Assembly: GCF_900105415.1 (NCBI RefSeq)
Contig: NZ_FNSM01000002.1
Span: forward strand, 225,319-289,318
Direction: 5' to 3'
Length of the DNA: 64,000 nt
From: Streptomyces sp. TLI_105
GTDB taxonomy: Bacteria > Actinomycetota > Actinomycetes > Streptomycetales > Streptomycetaceae
The stretch's first letter is position 1. Every line of letters begins with the position of its first letter. Shown piece by piece: positions 34,035-43,489 of the stretch. The notes beneath the pieces were generated by a model. It saw only the letters and a list, made by a program, of their open reading frames with translations, was not told where the DNA came from and did no database searches. Made by a program: the position numbers and the translations under genes.

Positions 34035-35605
34035 GCAGCGCCGGAAGCACCGGGTTCAACGCCCGAGCGGCGGCCGAACAGCTCGCCGCGTTCGGCAATG
34101 AGCCCGCGGCTGAATCCCCCAGGCGACTTCCTCCCCGGCAGAAGACCGGCGCAGCGGGCCCCTTGGACCCCTCAGACTTCGTTCAGTCCGGGGTGCTGGC
34201 CAACCTCAGCGACCGTGGCAACGCCAAGCTCTTTGCCCACCTCTACCACGACCGCTTCCGCCACGTGGAAGGGCTCGGCTGGTACGTCTGGGACGAGTAC
34301 CGGTGGAAGCGCACCGGCGGAGAAAAGGCCGCCATCTGGGCCGCGGGGGACATGGCCGAGGAACTCCCCACCACCGACCCCCGCGGCATCTTCACCGACC
34401 GGGAACTCGCCCAGCACCGCAAGCGAGCCATGTCCACCTCCGGTGTGAAGGCCATGCTGACGCAGGCCAAAGCCTCCCCTGAGCTCGCCCTCGACCCCGA
34501 CAGCCTCGACGGCGACAAGTACGCCCTGTGCACCCCGGCCGGCGTCGTGGACCTGCGCACCGGCGAACTCCACAAACCCGACCCCACCCGGGACCTGCAC
34601 TCACGGGCCACCTACCTCGCGCCCGAAGCCATCCCCACGCCCCGGTTCCACAGCTTTCTCGACCAGACCTTCGGCGAGGACGATCGGGGCAAGGAGATGA
34701 TCAACTTCCTGCATCTCCTGCTCGGCTACTCCATCACCGGCGACGTCGGCGGCCAGGTCCTGCCCTTCCTCTACGGAGTCGGCGCCAACGGCAAGTCGGC
34801 TCTCCTCGACGTCGTCATCAAGATCCTCGGCGACTACGCAGACGTCGCACCGCCCGGCTTCCTCATGGAACGCGGGAAGTTCAACGAGCACTCCACAGAG
34901 CTGACCGAGCTCCACGGCCGCCGGCTGTTCGTCTGTAGCGAGCTGAAGCCCCACGACAAGTTCGACGAGGCCCGCGTCAAACTCCTCACCGGCGGTGACC
35001 GCCTCAAAGCCCGGCGCATGCGTCAGGACTTCTTCAGCTTCGAGCCCACACACAAACTGTGGCTGCTGGGCAACCACCGCCCCGAGGTCGGCACCGGCGG
35101 ACACGCCTTCTGGCGCCGGATCCGCCTCATCCCCTTCGAACGCGTCGTGCCCGATCACCGCAAGATCGACAACCTCGCCGAGATCCTCGTACGCGACGAA
35201 GGCCCCGGCATCCTCCACTGGATGATCCAGGGAGCCAAGGCCTACCTGGCCACCAAGCCAGCCCTGACCGGCCCCAGCGTGGTCCGCACCGCCACCCAGG
35301 CATACGCAACCACCGAAGACCACATCGGACGCTTCCTCTCCGAGTGCTGCACCACAGGCAGCGACCTGGAAGAACCCCGCGACCTGAAAGTCGAGCAGGG
35401 AGCCCTCTACCGCGCCTACAGCACCTGGTGCCAGGACGGCGAAGGACTGCGCCCCGCCACCACCCGCGCATTCGCCACACGCATCCGAGCCGAGGTGGGC
35501 GTCGCCTCACCCAGCGAGATGCTCCGCTCCAACGGGCAGAAGTTCTACCCCGGGCTCGCTCTCCTGGCAGAGGACGAGCCGTCCCGGCGCGCAGCAGACG
35601 GGTAA
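34031..35605 (+). CDS. phage/plasmid primase, D5/P4-type SF3 helicase
   Basis: The protein is 524 aa from ATG 34031, overlapping the prim-pol stop. The D5-N domain (HVEGLGWYVWDEYRWKR; YALCTPAGVVDLRTGEL) is followed by the SF3 helicase: Walker A LYGVGANGKSALLDVV, FLMERGKFNEHSTELTELHG, Walker B region RLFVCSELKPHDKFDEARVK, sensor KLWLLGNHRPEVGTGGHAFW and an arginine-rich RRIRLIPFERVVPD. The C-terminal part matches the P4 helicase tail. Together with prim-pol it likely forms the replisome that melts and primes the iteron-flanked origin. Confidence 0.92.
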   Translation: MSSAGSTGFNARAAAEQLAAFGNEPAAESPRRLPPRQKTGAAGPLDPSDFVQSGVLANLSDRGNAKLFAHLYHDRFRHVEGLGWYVWDEYRWKRTGGEKAAIWAAGDMAEELPTTDPRGIFTDRELAQHRKRAMSTSGVKAMLTQAKASPELALDPDSLDGDKYALCTPAGVVDLRTGELHKPDPTRDLHSRATYLAPEAIPTPRFHSFLDQTFGEDDRGKEMINFLHLLLGYSITGDVGGQVLPFLYGVGANGKSALLDVVIKILGDYADVAPPGFLMERGKFNEHSTELTELHGRRLFVCSELKPHDKFDEARVKLLTGGDRLKARRMRQDFFSFEPTHKLWLLGNHRPEVGTGGHAFWRRIRLIPFERVVPDHRKIDNLAEILVRDEGPGILHWMIQGAKAYLATKPALTGPSVVRTATQAYATTEDHIGRFLSECCTTGSDLEEPRDLKVEQGALYRAYSTWCQDGEGLRPATTRAFATRIRAEVGVASPSEMLRSNGQKFYPGLALLAEDEPSRRAADG

Positions 35606-35795
35606 GCCTCAAGGTGAACCCGGAACGCGTGCTCCACGAAGACGACCGAGACACATACCATGGACAAGGAATGATCCGAGCCATCCAAGCGCCTGGCCCT
35701 ATGACGGCTGGCCGTATAACGACATCGGCGCCGAGCTCGGCGTGGAGGAAATCGGGCTCCTCGCGAGCCGATATGACTGAGAAGGGATCCAGGCC

Positions 35796-36170
35796 ATGAG
35801 TTCGCTACTGACGGCAGGCGACCTCACCCACGAGGACAAAGTGGTATGGCTGGAAGATCCCGAAGAGCTCGACTACGTACGTCAGGCCCTGGACAAGACT
35901 CCCCGTCGCCGGGGAAAGCCCCGCTACCACCGTGACGGCCGCATGATCGGGTTCGCCGAGCTCAGCGACAGTGCCGAGGCCGACCCCGACAGCGGACTGC
36001 AGAAGCGGCGAGTCTTCTATCTGCTGCCCCACGACCGAGACGCCGAGCCCAACGGCCTGTACCGGGCGGGGGCGCCCGGCGAAGCGGTAGACCCGCGCAC
36101 GATCCGACCGGGTCAGGTCGGCAGCAAGACCGCCCGCTCACAGCTGGGATCCGAGGCAACGGTCGCCTGA
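35796..36170 (+). CDS. DUF6009-like small protein
   Basis: The protein is 124 aa from ATG 35796. EDKVVWLEDPEELDYVRQAL, DKTPRRRGKPRYHRDGRMIG, RRVFYLLPHDRDAEPNGLYR and GEAVDPRTI match my memory of the DUF6009 family, usually found on Streptomyces plasmids and integrative elements close to replication genes. The function is unknown. One iteron lies just downstream (36189). Between 35606 and 35795 only a short start-less frame (WPYDGWPYNDIGAELGVEE) is seen, possibly a gene remnant. Confidence 0.75.
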   Translation: MSSLLTAGDLTHEDKVVWLEDPEELDYVRQALDKTPRRRGKPRYHRDGRMIGFAELSDSAEADPDSGLQKRRVFYLLPHDRDAEPNGLYRAGAPGEAVDPRTIRPGQVGSKTARSQLGSEATVA

Positions 36171-36308
36171 ATCGGTTTCTCCAGTCCCTTCAGTCCCTGC
36201 CGACTGAGAAGCCGGGGACGGCCGACATGCCGACCGACACGGCGATGCCCGAAATGGAGCCCGCGCTAGCAGGGCCCCGTCGATCGATGGCCTGACGACG
36301 TTCCACAC

Positions 36309-36563
36309 CGTAACGACCGGCTTAACTACGCTGGCTACCTCTGGGCCTTCGCCTCCCTGCGGGCATCTGCCGGGGCCAACGCCCACTACCGACGCCGCCG
36401 CGAGCAAGGTGACTGGCACGCGGCCGCCCAGCGCAACCTCTTCAACCGCATGATCGGACAGCTCTGCCACTGTCTTCAGCACCGTCGACGCTTCGACGAG
36501 AGCCTGGTCTTTCCGGCCTCGCCCGAAGCGACAGAAGCTGCTCTGCATAGATCGGCCGGCTGA
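36309..36563 (+). pseudogene. IS110-family transposase, C-terminal remnant
   Basis: The frame RNDRLNYAGYLWAFASLRAS, AHYRRRREQGDWHAAAQRNL and FNRMIGQLCHCLQHRRRFDE to TGA 36561 is the C-terminal 80 residues of the same transposase type as at 3244-3945. Nothing of the catalytic or Transposase_20 core remains. It begins abruptly near 36300. Confidence 0.75.
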
Positions 36564-36571
36564 GCCGCAGC

Positions 36572-36802
36572 TCACTCAGGGATGACCAGCCCGCGGTCAC
36601 GCAGCTGAGGCAGACAGAACTTCAAGCAGGCCTCCACCGAGGCCGCATCAGTGCGTACAAGCAGGTCTTCATGGAAGGGTGCACCGTTCGCGACAAAAGT
36701 CCACGGCCTGACGCCATCACGCATGCGCTCCGCGTCTGCTTTGAAGAGCACCGTGACGCCCTGCTCGGCCAGCGCCTCCATCACGCGCACAACATCGACC
36801 AT
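36572..36802 (-). CDS. hypothetical protein, 76 aa
   Basis: ATG 36802 follows a GGGGTGGAA ribosome site. The small alpha/beta protein reads MVDVVRVMEALAEQGVTVLF, RMRDGVRPWTFVANGAPFHE, LKFCLPQLRDRGLVIPE. It looks like a complete small domain, as seen in orphan immunity or regulator proteins; no family is recognised. It is divergent from the HTH-array gene at 37004. Confidence 0.6.
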   Translation of the reverse strand: MVDVVRVMEALAEQGVTVLFKADAERMRDGVRPWTFVANGAPFHEDLLVRTDAASVEACLKFCLPQLRDRGLVIPE

Positions 36803-37003
36803 CGTTCCACCCCACCCGTTCGAATAGGCAGGTCACGCTACACGGGCCAGAGGTTCGCGACTTGACGGCCCAGCAACGTGAGGTGTCTGCCTGGAATAAA
36901 AAGCGCACCGCGACGCTATACAGCGCGTCCTGCGCCATCCCTCCCCAACATCGGCGCATCCCCCGCCAGGGCTCTGTCGTTGGCCCGGGGGAGGTGCAGG
37001 GAA

Positions 37004-38002
37004 GTGACGAGGGATTCGAAGGCGCTGCCGGCGTTGATCCGGCGCCGGTACCGCGAGGGCGCCAGTATCGCCGTGGTGGCCAGGGAACTGGGGGTGTCCA
37101 AGACCACCGTCCAGCGGCACGTACCCCCTCAGGAACGGCGCGACGCGGCGGCCGCCGCACGGCAGCGCCACCAGAACCGAGCCGAGCAACCGTACGATAA
37201 GGCCCTGCGTGCCCAAGTCGTACGCCTTTACCGTTCCGGGATGCCGCAGCAGCGTGTCGCGGCCACGCTCGGGATCTCGATCCAAGCGGTGACCGCACGA
37301 CTCGACCCGTCCCAGCGCCGCTCCCGGCAGGAAGCGGCACGGCTCGCCGTCCAGCAGCAAGGTGAGCTATTGCCCCAGGACGAGATCATCACCCAGTACG
37401 TGCAGGGCGCCACCATCACCGAACTCGGACAGCTCTACCAGGTCCACCCCTCCACGATCCGCCGCCGGATCCCCGACGACCTGATCCGCCCCCACAGCCG
37501 GACCCCACACCCTCGGACCCGACGCCGGCGGACACTTGCGGACGAGGAGATCCGCCGCCGCTACCGCGCCGGGGAGAGCTCCTACGCACTCGCCCGCGAG
37601 TTCGGTGTATCCCCCCACACCATCCGGGCACGCATCCCCGACACCGACTGGCGCGGCCGCCCGGCCAGGAAAACCCCGACCCCGCCACCCCGCCCCCCGA
37701 AGCCCAGGACAACAAGCAACCGGATGACGCTGCCAGTCCCGGACGAGGAGATCCTCGCCCGCTACCGGGCCGGACGCTCCGCATCGGCCATCGCCCGCGA
37801 GCTCGGCGTGGACTGCAGGACGATCCTGCGCCGCATCCCCGAAGACGAGCGGCGCACCCACCGCCAGGCCCGGCGGCTGAACCGGCCGGCCCCCGGCATC
37901 GACGCGCAATCCATCCGTGCACTGCGAGCCCAGGGCCTGACCTGGGCCGCGATCGCCGCCGAAACCGGCCTGTCAGTGAAAACGGTCCGCACCCGCGCGT
38001 GA
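37004..38002 (+). CDS. protein with six helix-turn-helix units
   Basis: The protein is 332 aa from GTG 37004. Six similar units are spaced 50-70 residues apart: RYREGASIAVVARELGVSKT (about 14), LYRSGMPQQRVAATLGISIQ (73), QYVQGATITELGQLYQVHPS (128), RYRAGESSYALAREFGVSPH (182), RYRAGRSASAIARELGVDCR (249) and LRAQGLTWAAIAAETGLSVK (302). Each is a resolvase/transposase-like HTH and four end in a conserved RRIP-type turn. Basic Pro/Arg linkers join them. No catalytic domain is present. It probably binds long or repetitive DNA or several sites at once. The family is unknown. Confidence 0.7.
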   Translation: MTRDSKALPALIRRRYREGASIAVVARELGVSKTTVQRHVPPQERRDAAAAARQRHQNRAEQPYDKALRAQVVRLYRSGMPQQRVAATLGISIQAVTARLDPSQRRSRQEAARLAVQQQGELLPQDEIITQYVQGATITELGQLYQVHPSTIRRRIPDDLIRPHSRTPHPRTRRRRTLADEEIRRRYRAGESSYALAREFGVSPHTIRARIPDTDWRGRPARKTPTPPPRPPKPRTTSNRMTLPVPDEEILARYRAGRSASAIARELGVDCRTILRRIPEDERRTHRQARRLNRPAPGIDAQSIRALRAQGLTWAAIAAETGLSVKTVRTRA

Positions 38003-38095
38003 AACGGCGCCGGAGCTGCATCGAGCTCGATCAGCTGCGCGGCGTTATCACCGTCACCCAGACCGAGTTCGCCCTGGGCAAGGCCGAGACTGCTA

Positions 38096-38200
38096 CCGCG
38101 GCACTGCGCGCCACGGAGGCGACGGGGGCCAGAACGGTCAGGGCCAGCCCGAGGGCGTCGGTGATCACGTGGCGCTTGCAGCCTTTGATCTTTTACCGAC
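38096..38200 (-). pseudogene. IS5-type transposase fragment
   Basis: The minus strand reads KIKGCKRHVITDALGLALTV, the conserved piece around the second catalytic region of IS5-family transposases, with no extension in either direction. The rest of 38003-38650 shows no gene; it is the upstream region of the Rhs toxin. Confidence 0.55.
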
Positions 38201-38653
38201 GGCGATGCCCTGCCTGGGTTCGGCGGAATTGCCCGAGGCATTCACGCTCTGTACGTCACCAGACGTCACCAGGGCCGCGGACGGCCCCATTGTCTGGTCC
38301 GGGGCCGCTCTGCGGGAGAGGCGGAGTGGACGACGGTGGTCTTGCCCGGCCCTTCGGCGTACACCGCATGACTGTCGACGGCTGACCCTGCCGACGAGCG
38401 CGAGCAGGAGCTGTCCGGGCTCTGAAGCGCCCCGTTCCGTACCTTCCGAACTCAGTCGCATTCGTGACGGCGGTAACTGCTTGCTACTCAGGTCCTCTTG
38501 AACACGCAGGCGCGTGACCTGCGACTTTCATCAGAACGATGACTTCTCGCCAGGTATCCAGACAGGTTGCTGGAGCGGATTACCCGTCGTCCAGGCACCG
38601 TGATAGGACTGCTTGACTGATTAACCGATCATCATCTGACGGGGGATTCGGTC

Positions 38654-41600
38654 ATGGCTGTCACGGTGCCGGACTGGGCAGACACGCTGCTGGACCTGGT
38701 AGGGGTCAACTGGCCCAACGTCGACGAGGACGCCTACCGGGAGATGGCGGACGCGCTGCGGGAGTTCGCGGACGACCTCGCCGACGACGGTCAGCTCGCC
38801 AACAACCACATGGAGCGTCTGCTGTCGTCGGGCCACGGCGAGGCGATGGACGCACTCAACGAGCACTGGACCAAGGTCAAGGGCAAGCACCTGAAGGACA
38901 TGGTGTCCGCGGCCCGTACGATCGCGGACGCACTCGACATGGCGGCGGGCGCGATCGAGGTCATGAAGGGGAAGGCGCTCGTCGAGCTGGGGGTGCTGGC
39001 CGGCCAGACCGGCCTGGCCATGGCGCTGATCCCGGTGACCGGTGGTCTGTCCGCGCTGCTCGGTGCCGGGGCGATCGCCTTCACGAAGAAGCAGTTGCTG
39101 AAGCTCATCACATCCGCCATGGAAGAGGCGGTCGGCCACGTCGTCTCGGTGATGACCGAGCCGGTCGTGGCCGCGCTGGAGAACATGGCGGCTGACCTCG
39201 TCGTCCAGGTGAGCATGGACGCGCTGGGCGTCCAGAACGGCGTGAACCTCGACCAGACGAAGCAGGCCGGCAAGGACGGCTTCGACGAAGGGGTGAAGGG
39301 CGCCAAGGAAGGCCTGAACCTCGCCTCCGCCGGAGGCGGCAACGGTGGCGGGGGCAAGGGCAAGGGCAAGGGCAAGGGCTTCCACATCGAGCACGACGAG
39401 CACGAGCAGGCCGGCACGAAGCTGAACGGCGTGAGCGCCGGCATCCACGGCAAGACCGCCGGGAAGCTCACCAAAGCGAAGTCGGCCCAGCGTCGCAACA
39501 AGGGCCGCGACGACATCGCCGACGCCCTGGATCCGGTCATCGAGAAGGCTATGGGCGCGCTGGTGAAGTCCGCCAAGACCATGGGTGACCACATCGGCGA
39601 GACGCTCCCCAAGGCCGTCAAGCAGATATCCACCGACCACAAGACCAACGACGACAACATCCGCGACCGCCTCGCCCGTCAGCGCAAGGGCGACCACGAC
39701 AACGACGGCGGCAAGGGCGGGACGCCGCACCACAAGAACCCTGGCGACGACGCCCACACGAGGCCCAACTCGGTCAGTGACGCCAAGGGCGACCCGCGTG
39801 CCAACAGCGTGTCCCTGGACAAGACCGTCTGCAAGAACGACCCGGTCGACGTCGCGACGGGCAAGATGCTGCTCCCGCAGACAGATCTCATCCTGCCCGG
39901 CGTTCTCCCGCTCGCGCTGCGCCGCACCCATGTCTCGACCTACCGCTACGGACACTGGTTCGGACCCAGTTGGGCCTCCACCCTCGACGAACGCATCGAG
40001 GTCGATGCTTTCGGCGGCGGAGCGATCTGGGCCCGCCAGGACGGCTCCGTGCTGATCTACCCTCGCTTGCCCCGCCCTGACGGCGAGCACGTCCTGCCGG
40101 TGGAAGGTGACCGGATCCCCTTGGTCCACGGCGGAGTGGACGACGACGAGACCACGTACGAGGTACGTGATCCGCACGGCGGGCAGGTCCGGTCCTTCAC
40201 CGGCAGCCCCTACCGCGCCTCCACCGCTTACTGGCTGTCCGCCCTCGAGGACCGCAACGGCAACCGCGTCGTGTTCTCCCGCCGCCCCGACGGCGCGCCG
40301 ACCGCCGTGTCCCACTCGGGCGGCTACGTCGTCCAGATCACGGCCACCACGTCACGGGTGACGGGCCTGGCCGTCCGCGGCCCCGGGGGCCCCGCCACGG
40401 TGGTCGGCTACGGCTACGACCCCACCGGACACCTCACGGCCCTGACCGGCCCGCAAGGACCGGACGGCCCCGCCATGCGCTTCACCTACGACGGCGACGG
40501 GCGCGTCACGTCCTGGACCGACCGCAACGGCTTCACGTTCCAGTACGTGTACGACGGACAGGGCCGGGTCGCCCGCACGATCGGCCCCGAAGGAACCCTC
40601 TCGTCGAGCTTCGCCTACGACACCCACCCGGAGACCGGGCACCCCATCACCCGTTACACCGACTCCACCGGCGCAACCACCGTCCTGCACCTGAACGACC
40701 GCCTCCAGGTCGTCGCCGAAACCGATCCCCTCGGCCACACCACCCATCTGACCTGGGACGCCTACGACCGCCCCCTCACCCGCACCGACCCGCTCGGCCA
40801 CACCACCGAACTCACTTGGAACGAGGAGGGCAACCTCGTCGCGGTGCGCCTGCCCGACGGCAGCACGGCCACGGCCCGCTACGACGAGCGGAACCTGCCC
40901 GTCGAAGTCACCGGAGCCGACGGCACCACGTGGCGGCAGACCTTCGACGACCTCGGCAACTGCACCGCGGTCCAGGCCCCGGACGGGACGGTGCGGCGCT
41001 TCACGCACGACCGCACCGGCGCCATCGCGACCATGACCGACGCCGTGGGCAGTACGCTCCGCATACGATCCGACGGCGCCGGGCTCGCCCTGGCGGTGAG
41101 CGATGACGGGCGAGGCGTCACGCGCGTCGAGCGGGACCACCGAGGGCGCCCCCTCCGGATCGTCGACCCGGCAGACGGTGTCCAGGAGTTCGTCTGGGAC
41201 GATGACGACCACCTGCTCGCCCGCACCGCCGCCGACGGCAGCCGCGAAACCTGGACCTGGGACGCGGAAGGCAACTGCGCGGCCTACACCGACGCCGCCG
41301 GCGGGGTGTGGGGCACCGAGTACGGTCCCTTCGACAAGCCCCTGGTCCGGTCCGACCCGGACGGCGCCCGCCACCGGCTGCGCTACGACACCGAACTGCG
41401 CCTCGTGGAAGTCACCAACCCGCTGGGGCAGAACTGGCACTACACCTACGACGCCGCCGGCAACCTCACGGCCGAGACCGACTTCGAAGGACGCACCAGC
41501 CACTACCACTACGACGCAGCCAACCGGATCGTCCGACGCACCAACCCCGCCGGGCAGACGGTCGGCTACACCTGGGACGCCATGGGCCGGCTGACGTCCG

Positions 41601-43459
41601 ACGAGGCCGACGGCGATCTCACCCACTACTCGTACGACGTCACCGGGGCGCTTGTCGAGGCACGCACCGCCACCTCGACACTGAGCATCGAACGGGACGT
41701 CATGGGCCGGCCGCTCAGCGAGACCGTCGACGGCCGCACCCTCCGGTACGCGTACGACGTAGCCGGCCGGCGCATCGCCCGCACCACGCCCACGGGCGCC
41801 GTCACGGACCTCGCCTACGACCCTGCGGGACACCGCTCCTCCCTGGCCGTCGACGGGCACACCCTCACCTTCGGGCACGACCTGCTCGGCCGCGAGATCA
41901 CCCGCGTCTGGGGCGCCCCGGGCACCCCGGTGACCCTGACTACCACCTGGGACAGCGTCAGCAGGCCGACAGTGCAGAGCCTCACCGCCGGGACCGCCCC
42001 CACGCCCGTCGTGACGCGCGACTACACCTACCGGGCTGACGGCTTCCCCCTCACCATCGGCGAACAGGCCGCAGGCGCCGAACGCGGCACCAAGCGGATC
42101 ACCCTCGACCCCATGGGCAGGCCACTGGCCGTCACCGGCACCGGCTGGGAGGAGAACTACGGCTACGACCGGGCCGGCAACCAGGACACGGCCACCTGGC
42201 CGGCTCGAGCCGGGCACGGGGAGGCCCGCGGCCCGAGGACCTACTCCGGCACCCGCCTTCTGGGGGCAGGATCCCTCCACTACGAGCACGACGCGGCCGG
42301 CCGGGTCGTCGTACGCCGCCGCACCCGCCCCTCCCACAAGCCCGACCAGTGGCGCTACAGCTACGACGCACGGGACCGGCTGACCTCCTGCACCACCCCC
42401 GACGGCACCCTGTGGACGTACGCCTACGACCCCCTCGGCCGCCGCATCGCCAAGCACCGCATGGCCGACGACGGCCGGACTCCGCTGGAGACCATCCGCT
42501 ACACCTGGGACGGCACCCTCCTCGCCGAGCAGGTCGACGAAGCCACCGCCACCGCCCTGACCTGGGAGTACGAAGGACACCGCCCCCTCGTCCAGTACGA
42601 GCGCAGGATCCTCGACGAGGCCGAGACCGACGCGCGCTTCTTCGCCATCGTCACCGACCTCGCCGGCGCCCCCACCGAACTCGTCTCCACCACCGGCGAG
42701 ACGGCCTGGCGCAGCCGCTCCACCGCCTGGGGCACCACCGGGTGGAACCGTGACGCCACCGCCTACACCCCACTGCGCTTCCCCGGTCAGTACGCCGACC
42801 CGGAAACCGGACTGCACTACAACTTCTTCCGCCACTACGACCCCGACACCGCCCGCTACACCAGCCTCGACCCCCTCGGCCTCTCACCCGCCCCCAACCC
42901 GGCCACCTATGTCGCCAACCCCTGGGCCTCCGCCGACCCCCTGGGACTCGCCCCCAAACGCTGCAGCTTCGACGCCTACGACTGGGGCGATGCGACGAGC
43001 GGGTTCGGAGGCAGCGTGCGCTACGGACGCCTGGACCACCTGGGACGCCCCACCGGCGTCTATGCCCAGATCCGGCCCGAGATGCTCAACACGGGAACCG
43101 AGGCGGGCTCGGTCCGAACCCCGGGATGGCGTGGGAACGGCAACGACTTCAACGAGGCCCGCGGCCACCTCTACGCCAACCGCCTCGGCGGTCACGGAAA
43201 GGGGAAGTTCGCCTGGCAGAACCTGGTGACCGAGACCCAGACCCCCACGAACACCCCCGAGCAGCGCGTCCAGGTGGAGGCGGTGATCTACGACCAGGTG
43301 AAGAACAACGACGAGATCGTCCAGTACAACGTCGTCCCCAAGTACGCGGGCACCAACCCGATACCCCACGAAATCCACTTCACGGCGTACGGAAGCAAGG
43401 GGTTCACCTTCACCTACATTCTGGAGAACCCCGCCGCCTACGTCCGAACCGGCGTCTAG
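38654..43459 (+). CDS. Rhs/YD-repeat polymorphic toxin with C-terminal nuclease
   Basis: The protein is 1601 aa from ATG 38654. N-terminus (1-190): WXG100/ESX-like helices (VNWPNVDEDAYREMADALRE) and a hydrophobic stretch (LAMALIPVTGGLSALLGAGA), fitting type VII-type export. A Gly/Lys linker follows, then DUF6531 (PVDVATGKMLLPQTDLILPG, about 392), and YD repeats to about 1390 (RYDERNLPVEVTGADG and many). The Rhs core ends with YTSLDPLGL and ADPLGL (about 1425). The last 175 residues are a DNA/RNA non-specific endonuclease-like toxin (RGHLYANRLGGHGKGKFAWQ). The adjacent gene is the likely immunity protein. Confidence 0.9.
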   Translation: MAVTVPDWADTLLDLVGVNWPNVDEDAYREMADALREFADDLADDGQLANNHMERLLSSGHGEAMDALNEHWTKVKGKHLKDMVSAARTIADALDMAAGAIEVMKGKALVELGVLAGQTGLAMALIPVTGGLSALLGAGAIAFTKKQLLKLITSAMEEAVGHVVSVMTEPVVAALENMAADLVVQVSMDALGVQNGVNLDQTKQAGKDGFDEGVKGAKEGLNLASAGGGNGGGGKGKGKGKGFHIEHDEHEQAGTKLNGVSAGIHGKTAGKLTKAKSAQRRNKGRDDIADALDPVIEKAMGALVKSAKTMGDHIGETLPKAVKQISTDHKTNDDNIRDRLARQRKGDHDNDGGKGGTPHHKNPGDDAHTRPNSVSDAKGDPRANSVSLDKTVCKNDPVDVATGKMLLPQTDLILPGVLPLALRRTHVSTYRYGHWFGPSWASTLDERIEVDAFGGGAIWARQDGSVLIYPRLPRPDGEHVLPVEGDRIPLVHGGVDDDETTYEVRDPHGGQVRSFTGSPYRASTAYWLSALEDRNGNRVVFSRRPDGAPTAVSHSGGYVVQITATTSRVTGLAVRGPGGPATVVGYGYDPTGHLTALTGPQGPDGPAMRFTYDGDGRVTSWTDRNGFTFQYVYDGQGRVARTIGPEGTLSSSFAYDTHPETGHPITRYTDSTGATTVLHLNDRLQVVAETDPLGHTTHLTWDAYDRPLTRTDPLGHTTELTWNEEGNLVAVRLPDGSTATARYDERNLPVEVTGADGTTWRQTFDDLGNCTAVQAPDGTVRRFTHDRTGAIATMTDAVGSTLRIRSDGAGLALAVSDDGRGVTRVERDHRGRPLRIVDPADGVQEFVWDDDDHLLARTAADGSRETWTWDAEGNCAAYTDAAGGVWGTEYGPFDKPLVRSDPDGARHRLRYDTELRLVEVTNPLGQNWHYTYDAAGNLTAETDFEGRTSHYHYDAANRIVRRTNPAGQTVGYTWDAMGRLTSDEADGDLTHYSYDVTGALVEARTATSTLSIERDVMGRPLSETVDGRTLRYAYDVAGRRIARTTPTGAVTDLAYDPAGHRSSLAVDGHTLTFGHDLLGREITRVWGAPGTPVTLTTTWDSVSRPTVQSLTAGTAPTPVVTRDYTYRADGFPLTIGEQAAGAERGTKRITLDPMGRPLAVTGTGWEENYGYDRAGNQDTATWPARAGHGEARGPRTYSGTRLLGAGSLHYEHDAAGRVVVRRRTRPSHKPDQWRYSYDARDRLTSCTTPDGTLWTYAYDPLGRRIAKHRMADDGRTPLETIRYTWDGTLLAEQVDEATATALTWEYEGHRPLVQYERRILDEAETDARFFAIVTDLAGAPTELVSTTGETAWRSRSTAWGTTGWNRDATAYTPLRFPGQYADPETGLHYNFFRHYDPDTARYTSLDPLGLSPAPNPATYVANPWASADPLGLAPKRCSFDAYDWGDATSGFGGSVRYGRLDHLGRPTGVYAQIRPEMLNTGTEAGSVRTPGWRGNGNDFNEARGHLYANRLGGHGKGKFAWQNLVTETQTPTNTPEQRVQVEAVIYDQVKNNDEIVQYNVVPKYAGTNPIPHEIHFTAYGSKGFTFTYILENPAAYVRTGV

Positions 43460-43489
43460 CGCCCCCGACGACTCGTTCCGGAGAATCGC

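Noticed and set aside
38621..42835. Long minus-strand open frames across the Rhs toxin
   Set aside because: Shadows of the YD-repeat gene; repetitive, without domains or ribosome sites.
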